Source: Sphingomonas desiccabilis
Lineage (GTDB): Bacteria; Pseudomonadota; Alphaproteobacteria; Sphingomonadales; Sphingomonadaceae
Assembly: GCF_004135605.1 (NCBI RefSeq)
Contig: NZ_SDPT01000002.1
Coordinates: forward strand, 372,001 to 436,000
Reading direction: 5' to 3'
DNA: 64,000 nt
How positions within the stretch are numbered: position 1 is the stretch's first letter; the number at the start of each line of letters is the position of its first letter. Under the pieces are notes generated by a model. It saw only the letters and a list, made by a program, of their open reading frames with translations, was not told the DNA's origin and searched no databases. Shown in pieces: positions 33,991-43,477 of this stretch. A program made the position numbers and the translations under genes.

Positions 33991-35376
33991 ATGGGGGGCC
34001 TGGCGACGGCTATCGGTGTGCTCGACGGCGTGCTGCACGAAGTCGTGCTGTTCGCGGCGTTCGGCTTTCTCATCGGCGGCGTGGACGATCTTGCGACCGA
34101 CCTGGTCCATTTCGGACGTCGCTTCCGCCCCCGCCGCATGGGCGGGGCGCCGATCCCCTCGGGCACCTACACGCCGGGGCGGCTGGCGGTGTTCGTTCCC
34201 GCCTGGGACGAGGCGGCCGTCATCGGGCTGATGCTGCGCAGCGCGCTCGCCCGCTTCGACCACCCCGACTACCGTATCTACGCCGGCACCTATCCCAATG
34301 ATCCGGCGACGGTCAGCGCCGTGCACGCCGTTGCGCAGGAGGACCCGCGCGTCCGCCTGGTCGTGTGCCCGCGCGCCGGCCCCACCACCAAGGCCGACTG
34401 CCTGAACGCGCTGTGGTATGCGCTGCTGGCGGACCAGCGGGCCGAAGGACAGCCGTTCAAGGGCGTCGTGCTCCACGATGCCGAGGACCTCGTCCACCCC
34501 GAGGAACTGCGGCTGCTCGACCAGGGGCTCGACCATGCCACCACCGTGCAGCTGCCGGTGCTGCCGCTCGCCGATCCGCGCTCGCGCTGGATCTCCGGGC
34601 ACTACATCGACGAGTTCGCGGAGGCGCATGGCAAGCTGATGCCGGTGCGCCAGGCGCTCGGCGCCGGCCTGCCGCTTGCGGGCACCGGCTGCGCGATCGC
34701 GGTGCCGATGCTCGCGCGGATCGCCATCGCCCGCGGCGGCCTGCCGTTCGACGAGGCGAGCCTGACCGAGGATTACGAGCTGGGGCTGACGATCGCCATG
34801 CTCGGCGGACGCGGCCTGTTCCTCAACGTGGTCGAGGCCGGCGGCGACCAGCCGGTCGGCGTCCGCGCCTTCTTCCCCGCGACGCTCGACGCGGCGGTCC
34901 GGCAGAAGGCGCGCTGGATGATCGGCATCGCGCTAGCCGGCTGGGACCGGATCGGCTGGGCGGCGCGCGGCCGCGCGACCGAGCACTGGATGCGGATGCG
35001 CGACCGCCGCACCATCCTTGCCGTGCCCGTGCTCGCCGCCGCCTATGTGGCGCTGGTCGGCTGGGGTATTTCGGAGAGCGTCCACTGGCTGACCGGCACC
35101 AGCCGCGCCGAGGTCTCGCCCGCGATGCGGCTGCTGCTGATGCTCAACACCGCGCTCCTGGTCTGGCGGATCGCGATGCGCGCGCATTTCGTCGGCAGGC
35201 GCTGCGGCTGGAAGGAGGGCGCCCGGTCCGTCCCCCGCGCCATCATCGCCAATCTGGTGGCGCTGCTCGCCGCCCGCCGAGCGATCTTTCGTTATCTCGC
35301 CATGCTGCGCGGCGCCGAGCTGCGCTGGGACAAGACGGCGCACCATTTCCCGACCGTCGCCGGCGAGGCCGCATGA
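33991..35376 (+). CDS. NfrB-like inner-membrane glycosyltransferase
   Basis: 461 aa. An N-terminal span (about 13-33) precedes a cytosolic GT2 domain with LHDAED (161-166), TEDYELG (259-265) and QKARW (305-309), the D-D-TED-QxxRW set of processive synthases. Three more spans follow (about 345-430). It matches the glycosyltransferase part of phage N4 receptor NfrB, but lacks the C-terminal MshEN/GSPII_E_N c-di-GMP-binding domain. It probably makes or exports a surface glycan. The stop overlaps the next ATG by 4 bp. Confidence 0.85.
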   Translation: MGGLATAIGVLDGVLHEVVLFAAFGFLIGGVDDLATDLVHFGRRFRPRRMGGAPIPSGTYTPGRLAVFVPAWDEAAVIGLMLRSALARFDHPDYRIYAGTYPNDPATVSAVHAVAQEDPRVRLVVCPRAGPTTKADCLNALWYALLADQRAEGQPFKGVVLHDAEDLVHPEELRLLDQGLDHATTVQLPVLPLADPRSRWISGHYIDEFAEAHGKLMPVRQALGAGLPLAGTGCAIAVPMLARIAIARGGLPFDEASLTEDYELGLTIAMLGGRGLFLNVVEAGGDQPVGVRAFFPATLDAAVRQKARWMIGIALAGWDRIGWAARGRATEHWMRMRDRRTILAVPVLAAAYVALVGWGISESVHWLTGTSRAEVSPAMRLLLMLNTALLVWRIAMRAHFVGRRCGWKEGARSVPRAIIANLVALLAARRAIFRYLAMLRGAELRWDKTAHHFPTVAGEAA

Positions 35377-36386
35377 CCGGAGCGGGAAGGCCGATCAAGT
35401 TCCTGCTGCTCGTGCTGGCCGGCTGGACCGGCGCGCGCGCGACGCTGCTGTGGCCGGGCGCAGAGCTGGCCGCGGTCGCCGAAGCCTCGGAGACGCCGGC
35501 GGGGCTCAGCCCCATGCCCGCAGCGCCGCTGTTCGCGTTTCCCCAGCCCTCCGGACACCCGCGCCGCGTCGGCGCGGCGTCGCCCGAACCGCTGCCCGCC
35601 GGCTACACGGAGCCCGGCGGCGCGCCCGTCTTCCACGCGGCCGCAGCCATGCTCCTGCCCATCTCCCAAGCGGCTCCGGGCGGGGCTCCTGCGCCGCAGG
35701 TCGCAACCTCCCCCGAACCCGCGCTCGCCCTGGTTGCCCAGCCCCGAGCGCCGCGCCGCTGGTCGGCCAGCGCCTGGCTGGTCGCGCGCGGCGGCAGCAT
35801 GGCCGGCGACGGCGCGTTCGGCCCGGCCCAGCTCGGCGGCAGCCAGGCAGGCGCCCGCATCCGCTACGCGCTCACCCGCACGCTCGCGCTTTCCGGCCGC
35901 TTCTCCAGCCCGTTGCGCGGCGTCGGCAAGGAGGCAGGGCTCGGCGTCGAGTGGCAGCCGCTCAAGCTTCCGCTCCCGGTCTCGATCCTGCTCGAACGGC
36001 GGATCGCGCTCGACTCCGGCCCGGACGGGACCGGCCTCGGCGCGATCGCGGGCATCAACCCCACCCCGGTCTTCGGCCGGCTGCAGGTGGAGGGCTATGG
36101 CCAGGCCGGCGTCGTCCTGCGCGCGCGGCGGGAGCCCTATGCCGATGGTGCCGTCCGGGTGCTCCACCCGGTTTCTAGCGGCAAGCGCCTCGAGCTGGCG
36201 CTCGGCGCCGGCGCCTGGGGCGGCGCCCAGCGCGGCGCCAGCCGGCTCGACATCGGCCCCTCGCTCGTCGCCACCGTGCCCACCGGCGGGCCGAAGCTGC
36301 GGCTCGCCGCCGAATGGCGCCAGCGCGTCGCGGGGAATGCCGCTCCCGGCTCCGGTCCTGCGCTGACCCTCGGCACCGACTTCTGA
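35373..36386 (+). CDS. Outer-membrane barrel partner of the NfrB-like enzyme
   Basis: 337 aa. A hydrophobic N-terminus (about 8-22) and a Pro/Ala-rich linker (about 40-125) precede a beta-rich domain (about 130-337) with alternating strands. It ends in Phe, as outer membrane barrels do. It resembles the C-terminal barrel of NfrA/BcsC exporters, without their TPR part. It is coupled to the synthase by a 4-bp overlap. A glycan export pore is the likeliest role (inference). Confidence 0.65.
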   Translation: MTGAGRPIKFLLLVLAGWTGARATLLWPGAELAAVAEASETPAGLSPMPAAPLFAFPQPSGHPRRVGAASPEPLPAGYTEPGGAPVFHAAAAMLLPISQAAPGGAPAPQVATSPEPALALVAQPRAPRRWSASAWLVARGGSMAGDGAFGPAQLGGSQAGARIRYALTRTLALSGRFSSPLRGVGKEAGLGVEWQPLKLPLPVSILLERRIALDSGPDGTGLGAIAGINPTPVFGRLQVEGYGQAGVVLRARREPYADGAVRVLHPVSSGKRLELALGAGAWGGAQRGASRLDIGPSLVATVPTGGPKLRLAAEWRQRVAGNAAPGSGPALTLGTDF

Positions 36387-36426
36387 AGGCTTTGTCCCGC
36401 CGGGCCAAACGGCTATCCACGGGACG

Positions 36427-37341
36427 ATGGACCTCTACCTCCCCGTCGCGAACCTGTCGGTCAACGCGCTCGTGATCGTGCTGCTGGGCGGCGGCGTGGG
36501 GTTCCTGTCGGGCATGTTCGGGGTCGGCGGCGGGTTCCTGACCACGCCGCTGCTGATCTTCTACGGCATCCCGCCTACGGTCGCCGCCGCCTCGGCCGCG
36601 AGCCAGGTGACGGGCGCCAGCGTCTCGGGCGTGTTCGCCCATTTCCGGCGCGGCGGGGTGGACGTCCGCATGGGCACGGTGCTGACGGTCGGCGGCGTAA
36701 TGGGGTCGATCGCGGGCGCCGGCATCTTCCGGTTGCTCCAGGCGAGCGGCCAGATCGATACGGTGATCGCGCTCATCTATGTGCTGCTGCTGGGCTCGAT
36801 CGGCGGGCTGATGCTGAAGGAGGCGGTCGGCAGCATCCGCGTGCTGCGCGGCGCAAAGCCCGCGCCGGCCGCGCGCCGCCGCCACCACCCCTTCGTGGCC
36901 GCGCTCCCCTTGCGCTGGCGCTTCTATGCGTCGGGCCTCTACATCTCGCCGCTCGCGCCGCTGCTGCTGGGCTTCGGCGTCGGCATCCTGACGGTGCTGC
37001 TGGGGGTCGGCGGCGGCTTCGTGCTGGTGCCCGCCATGCTCTACCTGCTCGGCATGGGCACGCGCGTGGTGGTCGGCACCTCGCTGTTCCAGATCCTGTT
37101 CGTGACTGCCGCCGCGACCCTGGTCCATGCCATGACCACCAAGGCGGTCGACATCGTGCTCGCGGTGCTGCTGCTGATCGGCTCGGTCACGGGCGCGCAG
37201 ATCGGGGCGAAGTTCGCGCAGGTGGTGAAGCCCGAATATCTCCGCCTGATCCTGGCGCTGATGGTGCTGGCGGTCGCGTTCCGCATGGCGCTCGGGCTCG
37301 GCTGGCGGCCCGACGAGATCTACACGATCGAGCTGTCGTGA
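36427..37341 (+). CDS. TSUP-family (TauE/SafE) sulfite/sulfonate exporter
   Basis: 304 aa with about eight spans. The duplicated signature GFLSGMFGVGGGFLTTPLLI (about 28) and ILTVLLGVGGGFVLVPAML (about 188) marks the TSUP family, which moves sulfite, sulfoacetate or similar anions. The next gene, TIGR02186, starts within its last codons. The pairing suggests a shared job. Confidence 0.9.
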   Translation: MDLYLPVANLSVNALVIVLLGGGVGFLSGMFGVGGGFLTTPLLIFYGIPPTVAAASAASQVTGASVSGVFAHFRRGGVDVRMGTVLTVGGVMGSIAGAGIFRLLQASGQIDTVIALIYVLLLGSIGGLMLKEAVGSIRVLRGAKPAPAARRRHHPFVAALPLRWRFYASGLYISPLAPLLLGFGVGILTVLLGVGGGFVLVPAMLYLLGMGTRVVVGTSLFQILFVTAAATLVHAMTTKAVDIVLAVLLLIGSVTGAQIGAKFAQVVKPEYLRLILALMVLAVAFRMALGLGWRPDEIYTIELS

Positions 37342-38105
37342 GGCGCGCGCTCGCCCTGCTGCTGCTGGCCCCGCTGCTGCTGGGCGCCACCGCGGCGAAG
37401 CCCGTGCTGGTGCCGGACGTCTCGCGCCGCAACATCCAGATCGCCTACAGCTTCACCGGCGCCGAGCTGCTGCTGTTCGGCGCGATCCTCTATCCGGGCG
37501 GCCGCGAGCCCGACGCCGACCACCCCGCCGACGTCGTCGTGGTGGTGAAGGGCCCCGCCCAGTCGATCGTGATGCGGGAGAAGGAGAAGGTCGCCGGCAT
37601 CTGGGTCAACGCCGCACGCACCCGCTTCCGCTCGGCCCCCTCCTTCTACGCCATCGCCTCGTCCAAGCCGATCGCGCAGCTGGTCGACGACCGCACCCGC
37701 GCCATCTACGAACTCGGCCTCGACAGCCTCCAGCTTTCTCCGGCCTCGGGCGCCACGGCCGAGGAACAGGCGCGCTTCGCCGCCGGACTGGTCGACCTCC
37801 AGCGCCGCCAGGGCCTGTACTACGAGGCGCCGGGCGCGGTGGAGATCACCGACGGCGTCCTCTACCGCGCCGCCGTCGACATCCCCGCGCGGGTGCCGGT
37901 CGGCCGCTTCACCGCCGAGACCTTCCTGATCCGCGACGGCCGCGTGCTGGCAGCCGCGGTGCGGGAGATCGACATCCGCAAATCGGGCTTCGAGCGCTTC
38001 GTGGAGCAGGCGGCCGAGCATGACTCGCTCGCCTATGGCCTGGTCGCGGTCGCGCTGTCGGTGTTGTTCGGCTGGGCGGCCGGCTCGCTGTGGCGGCGCT
38101 TCTGA
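37338..38105 (+). CDS. TIGR02186 membrane-anchored periplasmic protein
   Basis: 255 aa from GTG 37338. A signal peptide (about 1-19) is followed by a periplasmic beta-rich domain, starting VPDVSRRNIQIAYSFTGAELLLFGA, and one C-terminal span (about 232-250) with an Arg-rich end. This is the alphaproteobacterial TIGR02186 (Alph_Pro_TM) family, usually next to TauE/SafE genes. Function unknown. It overlaps the transporter by 4 bp. Confidence 0.85.
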   Translation: MRRALALLLLAPLLLGATAAKPVLVPDVSRRNIQIAYSFTGAELLLFGAILYPGGREPDADHPADVVVVVKGPAQSIVMREKEKVAGIWVNAARTRFRSAPSFYAIASSKPIAQLVDDRTRAIYELGLDSLQLSPASGATAEEQARFAAGLVDLQRRQGLYYEAPGAVEITDGVLYRAAVDIPARVPVGRFTAETFLIRDGRVLAAAVREIDIRKSGFERFVEQAAEHDSLAYGLVAVALSVLFGWAAGSLWRRF

Positions 38106-38184
38106 CCGCCCGCTGCGTCCCGGCGGGAACGCATTCTTTACCATCGCCCGCGCATCGCTCGACCCAAAGACCGAGGAGTTGCAG

Positions 38185-39834
38185 GTGACAGAAGCGACGG
38201 GCGCGCGATCCTTTCATGATGCCGCCGCACGAGCGGCGCCGCTGCGCGCGATCGGTGCGGTGACGGAGATCGCCGGATCGGCCAGCCAGATCCTGCTCAA
38301 CCTGGAGACGGTGAACACCCTCACCAACGATCCCGACCCCGCCATCGCCGCGGCCGGCCAGATCGGCAGCCAGGTGAAGATCCGCGCGGGCGGCAACTGG
38401 CTGATCGCCAACGTCCGCGCGATCCGCGCCGCGCCCGAAGAGGAACGCCAGGCGCTCGCCACCATCGACTTCCTGGGGGAGGCGGACGAGGACCGCGCCA
38501 CCGGCGGCCTTCACGGCTTTCGCCGCGGCGTGACCCGCTATCCGATGCCGGGTACGCCCGTCTATCCGCTTGCCACCGCCGACCTCCATCAGATGTACGC
38601 CGCCGACGAGCGCGCCCACATCGAGATCGGCACCGTCTATCCCACCGACAACATCCGCGCCGCGCTCCAGGTCGACGCCATGCTCGGCAAGCATTTCGCG
38701 CTGCTGGGTTCCACCGGCACCGGCAAGTCGACCGCGGCCGCGCTGATCCTCCACCGCATCTGCGATCTCAGCCCCGAGGGGCACATCGTGATGATCGATC
38801 CCCACGGCGAATATGCCGCCGCGTTCGAGGGGATCGGCGCGCTCTACGACGTCTCCAACCTCCAGATGCCCTATTGGCTGATGAACTTCGAAGAGCATTG
38901 CGAGGTGCTGCTCACCACCTCCGGCTCCGAGCGGCAGGTCGATGCCGACATCCTCGCCAAGTGCCTGCTCGCCGCCCGCTCCAAGAACCGGCTGGCGCAG
39001 GAGATCGGCAAGCTCACCGTCGACGCGCCGATCCCGTACCTCTTGTCGGACCTCACCAACATCCTCGCCCAAGAAATGGGCAAGATGGACCGCGCGGGCG
39101 ATACCGCGCCCTATCTGCGGCTCAAGGGCAAGATCGACGAGATCAAGGCCGATCCCCGCTACGCCTTCATGTTCTCCGGCATGCTGGTGGCGGACACGAT
39201 GGCGTCGTTCCTGTCGCGCGTGTTCCGCCTGCCGTCGGGCGGCAAGCCGATCTCGATCATCGACGTGTCGGGCGTTCCGAGCGAGATCACCTCGGTGGTG
39301 GTCGCGGTGCTCAGCCGGATGGTGTTCGACTTCGCCATCTGGTCGCGCAACGAGCCGCAGCGCCCGATCCTGCTCGTCTGCGAGGAAGCGCACCGCTACG
39401 TCCCCAACGAGCGCAACGCCGATGCGTCGTCGGTCGGCCGCATCCTCAGCCGCATCGCCAAGGAAGGGCGCAAATACGGCGTCTCCCTGGGGCTCATCAC
39501 CCAGCGCCCGTCCGACCTGGCGGAGGGCGTGCTGTCGCAATGCGGCACCATCCTCTCGATGCGGCTCAACAACGATCGCGACCAGGCGTTCGTGCGCGCG
39601 GCGATGCCGGAGGGTGCGCGCGGCTTCCTCGACACCATCCCGGCGCTGCGCAACCGCGAGTGCATCATTTCGGGCGAGGGCGTCACCACGCCCGTGCGCG
39701 TCCGCTTCGACTCGCTCGACGAGGCGCAGCGCCCCGCATCGGGCGACCCGCTCTTCTCCCAGCTCTGGCGCGAAACGGGTGGCGAGGAGGCGATCCTGGA
39801 GCGCACCATCCGCCGCTGGCGCGCGGGACGGTAG
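38185..39834 (+). CDS. HerA-type DUF87 ATPase
   Basis: 549 aa from GTG 38185 with GAGGAG upstream. A beta-barrel HAS domain (about 20-120) precedes the ATPase core. Walker A is GSTGTGKST (about 175), Walker B is ILLVCEEAHRYVPNE (about 394), and an Arg finger may lie near FVRAAMPEGAR. HerA/FtsK-like ATPases are DNA pumps or bacterial defence/repair motors; no NurA nuclease or other partner gene is adjacent. It converges on the M23 peptidase gene. Confidence 0.9.
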   Translation: MTEATGARSFHDAAARAAPLRAIGAVTEIAGSASQILLNLETVNTLTNDPDPAIAAAGQIGSQVKIRAGGNWLIANVRAIRAAPEEERQALATIDFLGEADEDRATGGLHGFRRGVTRYPMPGTPVYPLATADLHQMYAADERAHIEIGTVYPTDNIRAALQVDAMLGKHFALLGSTGTGKSTAAALILHRICDLSPEGHIVMIDPHGEYAAAFEGIGALYDVSNLQMPYWLMNFEEHCEVLLTTSGSERQVDADILAKCLLAARSKNRLAQEIGKLTVDAPIPYLLSDLTNILAQEMGKMDRAGDTAPYLRLKGKIDEIKADPRYAFMFSGMLVADTMASFLSRVFRLPSGGKPISIIDVSGVPSEITSVVVAVLSRMVFDFAIWSRNEPQRPILLVCEEAHRYVPNERNADASSVGRILSRIAKEGRKYGVSLGLITQRPSDLAEGVLSQCGTILSMRLNNDRDQAFVRAAMPEGARGFLDTIPALRNRECIISGEGVTTPVRVRFDSLDEAQRPASGDPLFSQLWRETGGEEAILERTIRRWRAGR

Positions 39835-39851
39835 CGGGAGCTACCCCCAGC

Positions 39852-39933
39852 GTACCCCGGCGAAGGCGGGTGCGAAAAGGCGGTTCCCGCGACGCCCCGA
39901 ACACCCCCGTGCTCCTGCCTGCGCAGGAGCACG
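39852..39933. repeat. Partial palindromic repeats (half R2 plus half R1)
   Basis: 39852-39874 matches one arm of the R2 repeat (GTACCCCGGCGAAGGC). 39908-39933 is a perfect 11-bp-arm palindrome, CGTGCTCCTGC and its complement around CTGC, which matches the outer arm of R1. Both lie between convergent stops at 39834 and 39953. Confidence 0.7.
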
Positions 39934-39952
39934 GCACTCAGCGGCGGTGGCG

Positions 39953-41482
39953 TCAGTCCGCCTTCGCAGCCCCGGTCGGCACCGCCATCAGCCGCGCATA
40001 GGTGGCCTTGAACCGCCGCAGGTCCTCGCCGCTCAGCTGCTGCACGCTCGCCAGCGACACGGAGCGCGGGTTCACCGCCGCGCCGTTCTTCCACAGCTCG
40101 TAATGAAGGTGCGGCCCCGTCGAGATGCCGGTCGACCCGACATAGCCGATCACCGAGCCCTGCCGCACGCGCTGGCCCGCGCGCACCGCGATTCGGCTCA
40201 TGTGGCCATAGCCGGTGGCAAGCCCGCCGCTGTGGTTGAGCTTCACGAAATTGCCGTAGCCGCCGGCCCGCCCCGCGCGCGCGACCACGCCGTCCGCGGC
40301 CGCCCGGATCGGCGTGCCGGTCGGCGCGGCGATGTCGAGCCCCTTGTGCAGCCGGCGGAAGCGCAGCAGCGGGTGCACCCGCCAGCCGAAGTTGGAGGTC
40401 AGCCGCCCGTTGATCGGCATGGTCATGCCGCCGCGCCGCTCGCCGATCCCCTTGGGGTCGTACCACTGGACCTTGCTGCCCTCTTCCCAGCGCAGCAACC
40501 GCACCGAGCGCCGGCCCTGGTCCAGTCCGGCGTAGAGCAGCTTGCCCAGCTGGACCTCGCCCGTCTCCGCGCGCCGGCGCTCGATGATGATGTCGAACCG
40601 GTCGTTGCCGCCCACCCGGCCCATCGGCACGCGGGTCGACAGCGACTTGATATAGGCCTCGACCGCCTTGGCCGGCGCACCGGCTGCACGCGCGGCGTGG
40701 TAGAGGCTGCTCCCCACCCGGCCCTGGACGCGCAGCGGCGTGTGGTCGATCGCGATCGGAATGGGCTTCAGCGCAAGCCCGCCCTCGGCCCGCGCGAGCT
40801 CCAGCGCCAGGTCGAAGCGCGCGCGGAACGCCAGCTTCTCCAGCGGCCGCGGCTGCGACTTGGTCTCGCGCCGCCCCAGCGTGATGTCGAGGCGCGTGCC
40901 CGGGTTGAGCTCGCCCGGGCTCACCCGGCTGCCGATCAGCGCCACCGCGCGCGCGGCATCCTCGGCGCCGACGCCCGACCGCTTGAGCACGACCGCCAGC
41001 CCGCCGCCGTTCCCCAGCGTCGCGGTCAGCTCCAGAATCGGCCGCTCCGGCGTGTCGGCGAGCGGCCGCACGCCGGCGGTCGCCGCCATCCGCATGCCGC
41101 TGGTGGCGCCCAGCGCCCGCGCGCCGAACGCCTGCGCGCGCGCTTCTTCCCAGTCGCGGCCGTCGAGTGCTGCGGGAACCGCCGCCCGGATCGGCCGCCC
41201 GAGCCCCGGCGACAGCATCCAGCCGGCCGCCAGCAGCGCGGCGCAGGTGGCGGCGCCCCGCCACCATTCGCGGGAGCCGATCTGGGAGCCCAGGTCCGGC
41301 GCCAGTTCGAAGTGGGGGAAGCGCAGCTGCAGCCGATCGCCGAGCGTCGCGGCACGGGCCGGCGCCTCCATGCGGCCGAACGAGCGCGCGCTGGCGCCGC
41401 CGGCGAATTGCAGTTCGTGATCGCTGCGCAAGAACAAGAAAGGCGCGCCCCTTGTGTCGACCGCCCGACCCGGTCGAGCCAT
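39953..41482 (-). CDS. M23-family peptidoglycan endopeptidase
   Basis: 509 aa from ATG 41482. A membrane anchor (about 77-95) is followed by a LysM-like/GspB-type region and a C-terminal LytM domain with HKGLDIAAPTG (HxxxD) and GPHLHYELW (HxH), so all zinc ligands are present. It cuts peptide crosslinks in the periplasm. Upstream TTG codons (41512, and one near FLFLRSDHEL) are alternative starts; the native N-terminus is uncertain. Confidence 0.88.
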   Translation of the reverse strand: MARPGRAVDTRGAPFLFLRSDHELQFAGGASARSFGRMEAPARAATLGDRLQLRFPHFELAPDLGSQIGSREWWRGAATCAALLAAGWMLSPGLGRPIRAAVPAALDGRDWEEARAQAFGARALGATSGMRMAATAGVRPLADTPERPILELTATLGNGGGLAVVLKRSGVGAEDAARAVALIGSRVSPGELNPGTRLDITLGRRETKSQPRPLEKLAFRARFDLALELARAEGGLALKPIPIAIDHTPLRVQGRVGSSLYHAARAAGAPAKAVEAYIKSLSTRVPMGRVGGNDRFDIIIERRRAETGEVQLGKLLYAGLDQGRRSVRLLRWEEGSKVQWYDPKGIGERRGGMTMPINGRLTSNFGWRVHPLLRFRRLHKGLDIAAPTGTPIRAAADGVVARAGRAGGYGNFVKLNHSGGLATGYGHMSRIAVRAGQRVRQGSVIGYVGSTGISTGPHLHYELWKNGAAVNPRSVSLASVQQLSGEDLRRFKATYARLMAVPTGAAKAD

Positions 41483-41702
41483 TCCCCTGTGCAACCAGAC
41501 CCTTAAAGTCAAACTAATGCGGGCCCCGCCAGCACCTCCCCGCGTCCAGCCGTGGCGCGCAGACGGCCAGCGGCAAGCGGAGCGCCGACGGACAAGGCGC
41601 CATCCGGGGAGGGAGGCGGGACAGGCGGAGGTCGCCGCCGTTCTTCGGCCGCCAGGAGCTGAAGCCCGTCGACGGGGGAATGCGATAGGGACGGGCGGCG
41701 AG

Positions 41703-41728
41703 GCGGGGCAGGCCGTGGCCTGCCCCGC
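41703..41728. terminator. 12-bp perfect hairpin downstream of the RcnB-like gene
   Basis: GCGGGGCAGGCC and its exact complement flank a 2-base GT spacer. It is 11 bp after the RcnB-like stop (41739), but no T-run follows on the minus strand, so termination is only likely, not shown. Confidence 0.5.
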
Positions 41729-41738
41729 GCTGTGCGCC

Positions 41739-42236
41739 TTACCAGTAGAAGTTGCGGATCACGTCCACCACGCGGCCCCGGCGATAATCGACCAGCAGCA
41801 CGTCGTCATAGTGACGCACCCAGCGCAGGCCCGGGCGGGCGGGCGGCAGGCGATAGCGCCACGGATCGGCGATCACATAGCGGCTGCCGTAATAGGGCGG
41901 GGCGATGCGCCCGCCGACGCGGAAGCTGGAATAGCGGAACGGCGCCTGCCACGGGCCGCGGGCGTACAGCCTGCGGTTGCCGTTGCGGTATGCGCGCCAG
42001 TCGTCGCGACCCCAGCGATGATCGCGGGCATAGTTGCGCGGGGCCGGGCGCATGCCGGGGCGGACATGGTGGCGATCATAGCGGTCGTAGCGGCCACGCG
42101 TCTCGTGGCGGCGGTCGTCGCGATGATCCCGGCGCTCCCATTGCTCGCTGCGGGACTGGGCGCTGGCGGCAGCCGGGACGACCACGCCGGACAGGGCGGT
42201 CGTGACGGCAAGGGCTGCAAGGATAAGGCTACGCAT
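41739..42236 (-). CDS. RcnB-family periplasmic protein
   Basis: 165 aa from ATG 42236 with GAGGAGG upstream. Signal peptide cut after AASAQ (about 27). The mature protein has a His/Arg/Asp-rich segment (RYDRYDRHHVRPG) and a C-terminal block WVRHYDDVLLVDYRRGRVVDVI, typical of RcnB-like proteins. E. coli RcnB modulates Ni/Co export; here the metal link is family-based only. Confidence 0.85.
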   Translation of the reverse strand: MRSLILAALAVTTALSGVVVPAAASAQSRSEQWERRDHRDDRRHETRGRYDRYDRHHVRPGMRPAPRNYARDHRWGRDDWRAYRNGNRRLYARGPWQAPFRYSSFRVGGRIAPPYYGSRYVIADPWRYRLPPARPGLRWVRHYDDVLLVDYRRGRVVDVIRNFYW

Positions 42237-42360
42237 GGGACCTCCTCTACACTGCGGGCATTGCCCGATGGTGGAGAGGTAGCGCGCCGTCGCTGAACGG
42301 CGCGGAAACCGGTTCGTCAGGGAAACGAAAGCTGCGCGTGGGCCGCGCAGCCCTGCTCGC

Positions 42361-42849
42361 TTACTGGTTCGGGTTGCCGCCGCCCGGGCCGCCCATGCCG
42401 GCGGCGCCGACGGTGCCGATGTTGCCGAACAGATCCTGGAAGAAGCTGTGCTCACGGCCGAGCGTCGGGGTCTTCTTGCCCGACGGGCTGATCGAGGCGA
42501 CCTGCTCGATGCCGGTGCGATCGATCGACTGGACGGTGCCGTTCTGGTCGAAGCGGACGCGGATCGTGGTCTGCTCCTTGGGGTTCGGGCGGTTGAACGC
42601 CAGGTTGCGGCTGTCGCGCGACAGATAATACCATTCGGTGTTGCCGCTGCCGAACTGGCCGGTGAAGGTGGGATGGCCGAGCGTGCTGGTCACCGACTCG
42701 CGATTGTCGACGCCCGGCTGGACGGCATTCACGAGATCGGCGTCGATCACATAGCCCTGGTGCGTGCGCACGCGCGTGCAGCCCCCCAGGCCCAGCGCGG
42801 CCAGCGCCACGGCGGCAACGGCAATGCCGTGGTGCGCAAACAGCTTCAT
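42361..42849 (-). CDS. bamE: Outer membrane assembly lipoprotein BamE
   Basis: 162 aa. Signal peptide ends ALGLGGC (Cys about 24), followed by the SmpA/OmlA domain: NAVQPGVDNRESVTSTLGHP, WYYLSRDSR and VRFDQNGTV. A Gly/Asn-rich C-terminal tail is present. BamE steadies the BAM complex that inserts barrels into the outer membrane. GGAGG precedes ATG 42849. It is divergent from the CBP3-type gene, as in other alphaproteobacteria. Confidence 0.93.
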   Translation of the reverse strand: MKLFAHHGIAVAAVALAALGLGGCTRVRTHQGYVIDADLVNAVQPGVDNRESVTSTLGHPTFTGQFGSGNTEWYYLSRDSRNLAFNRPNPKEQTTIRVRFDQNGTVQSIDRTGIEQVASISPSGKKTPTLGREHSFFQDLFGNIGTVGAAGMGGPGGGNPNQ

Positions 42850-42967
42850 CGACTTCCTCCAGCAAACCCGGCGGGCGATTGCATCACGCGCCGATCGCCT
42901 CAATATGCGGGCCGGCGGTGCGCGACAAGGCCGCCCGCCGTTTCCGGTCCGTCTTTCGAAAGCCGTC

Positions 42968-43477
42968 ATGCGCCTGCTCGACCTGTTCCGTTCCCCGCCG
43001 CCCGATCCGCTCGCCCCGTTGTACGACGCCGTGATCGCGCGGGCGCGCCAGCCGCACTGGTATGTCGAGGGCGCGGTGCCCGACACCACCGACGGCCGGT
43101 TCGACATGCTGGCGGCGGTGCTGTCGATGGTGCTGCTGCGGCTGGAGGACACGCCCGAGGGCGCGATGCCGGCCGTGCGGCTGGCGGAGCGGTTCGTGGA
43201 CGACATGGACGGGCAGCTGCGCCAGTCCGGCATCGGCGACATCGTGGTCGGCAAGCACATCGGGAAAATGATGGCGATGCTCGGCGGACGGCTCGGCGCC
43301 TATCGCGAGGGGCTGGCGGCGGGGGCGCTCACGCCCGCGTTGCTGCGCAACCTCTATCGCGGCGAGGACCCGGGCGCGACCGCGCTCGCCCATGTCGCGG
43401 GCGGGCTGGAGGCGCTGCACCGCGCACTCGCCGCGACGGCGATCGACACCCTGCTTGCTGGAAGGCTTCCCGAATGA
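42968..43477 (+). CDS. Ubiquinol-cytochrome c chaperone (CBP3 family)
   Basis: 169 aa, helical. HWYVEGAVPDTTDGRFDML (about 31-49), RLAERFVDDMDGQLRQSGIGD and GKHIGKMMAMLGGRLGAY are typical of Ubiq_cyt_C_chap proteins, which in mitochondria help cytochrome b of complex III fold. The bacterial role is inferred. The stop overlaps the DUF177 start by 3 bp (ATGA). Confidence 0.88.
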   Translation: MRLLDLFRSPPPDPLAPLYDAVIARARQPHWYVEGAVPDTTDGRFDMLAAVLSMVLLRLEDTPEGAMPAVRLAERFVDDMDGQLRQSGIGDIVVGKHIGKMMAMLGGRLGAYREGLAAGALTPALLRNLYRGEDPGATALAHVAGGLEALHRALAATAIDTLLAGRLPE

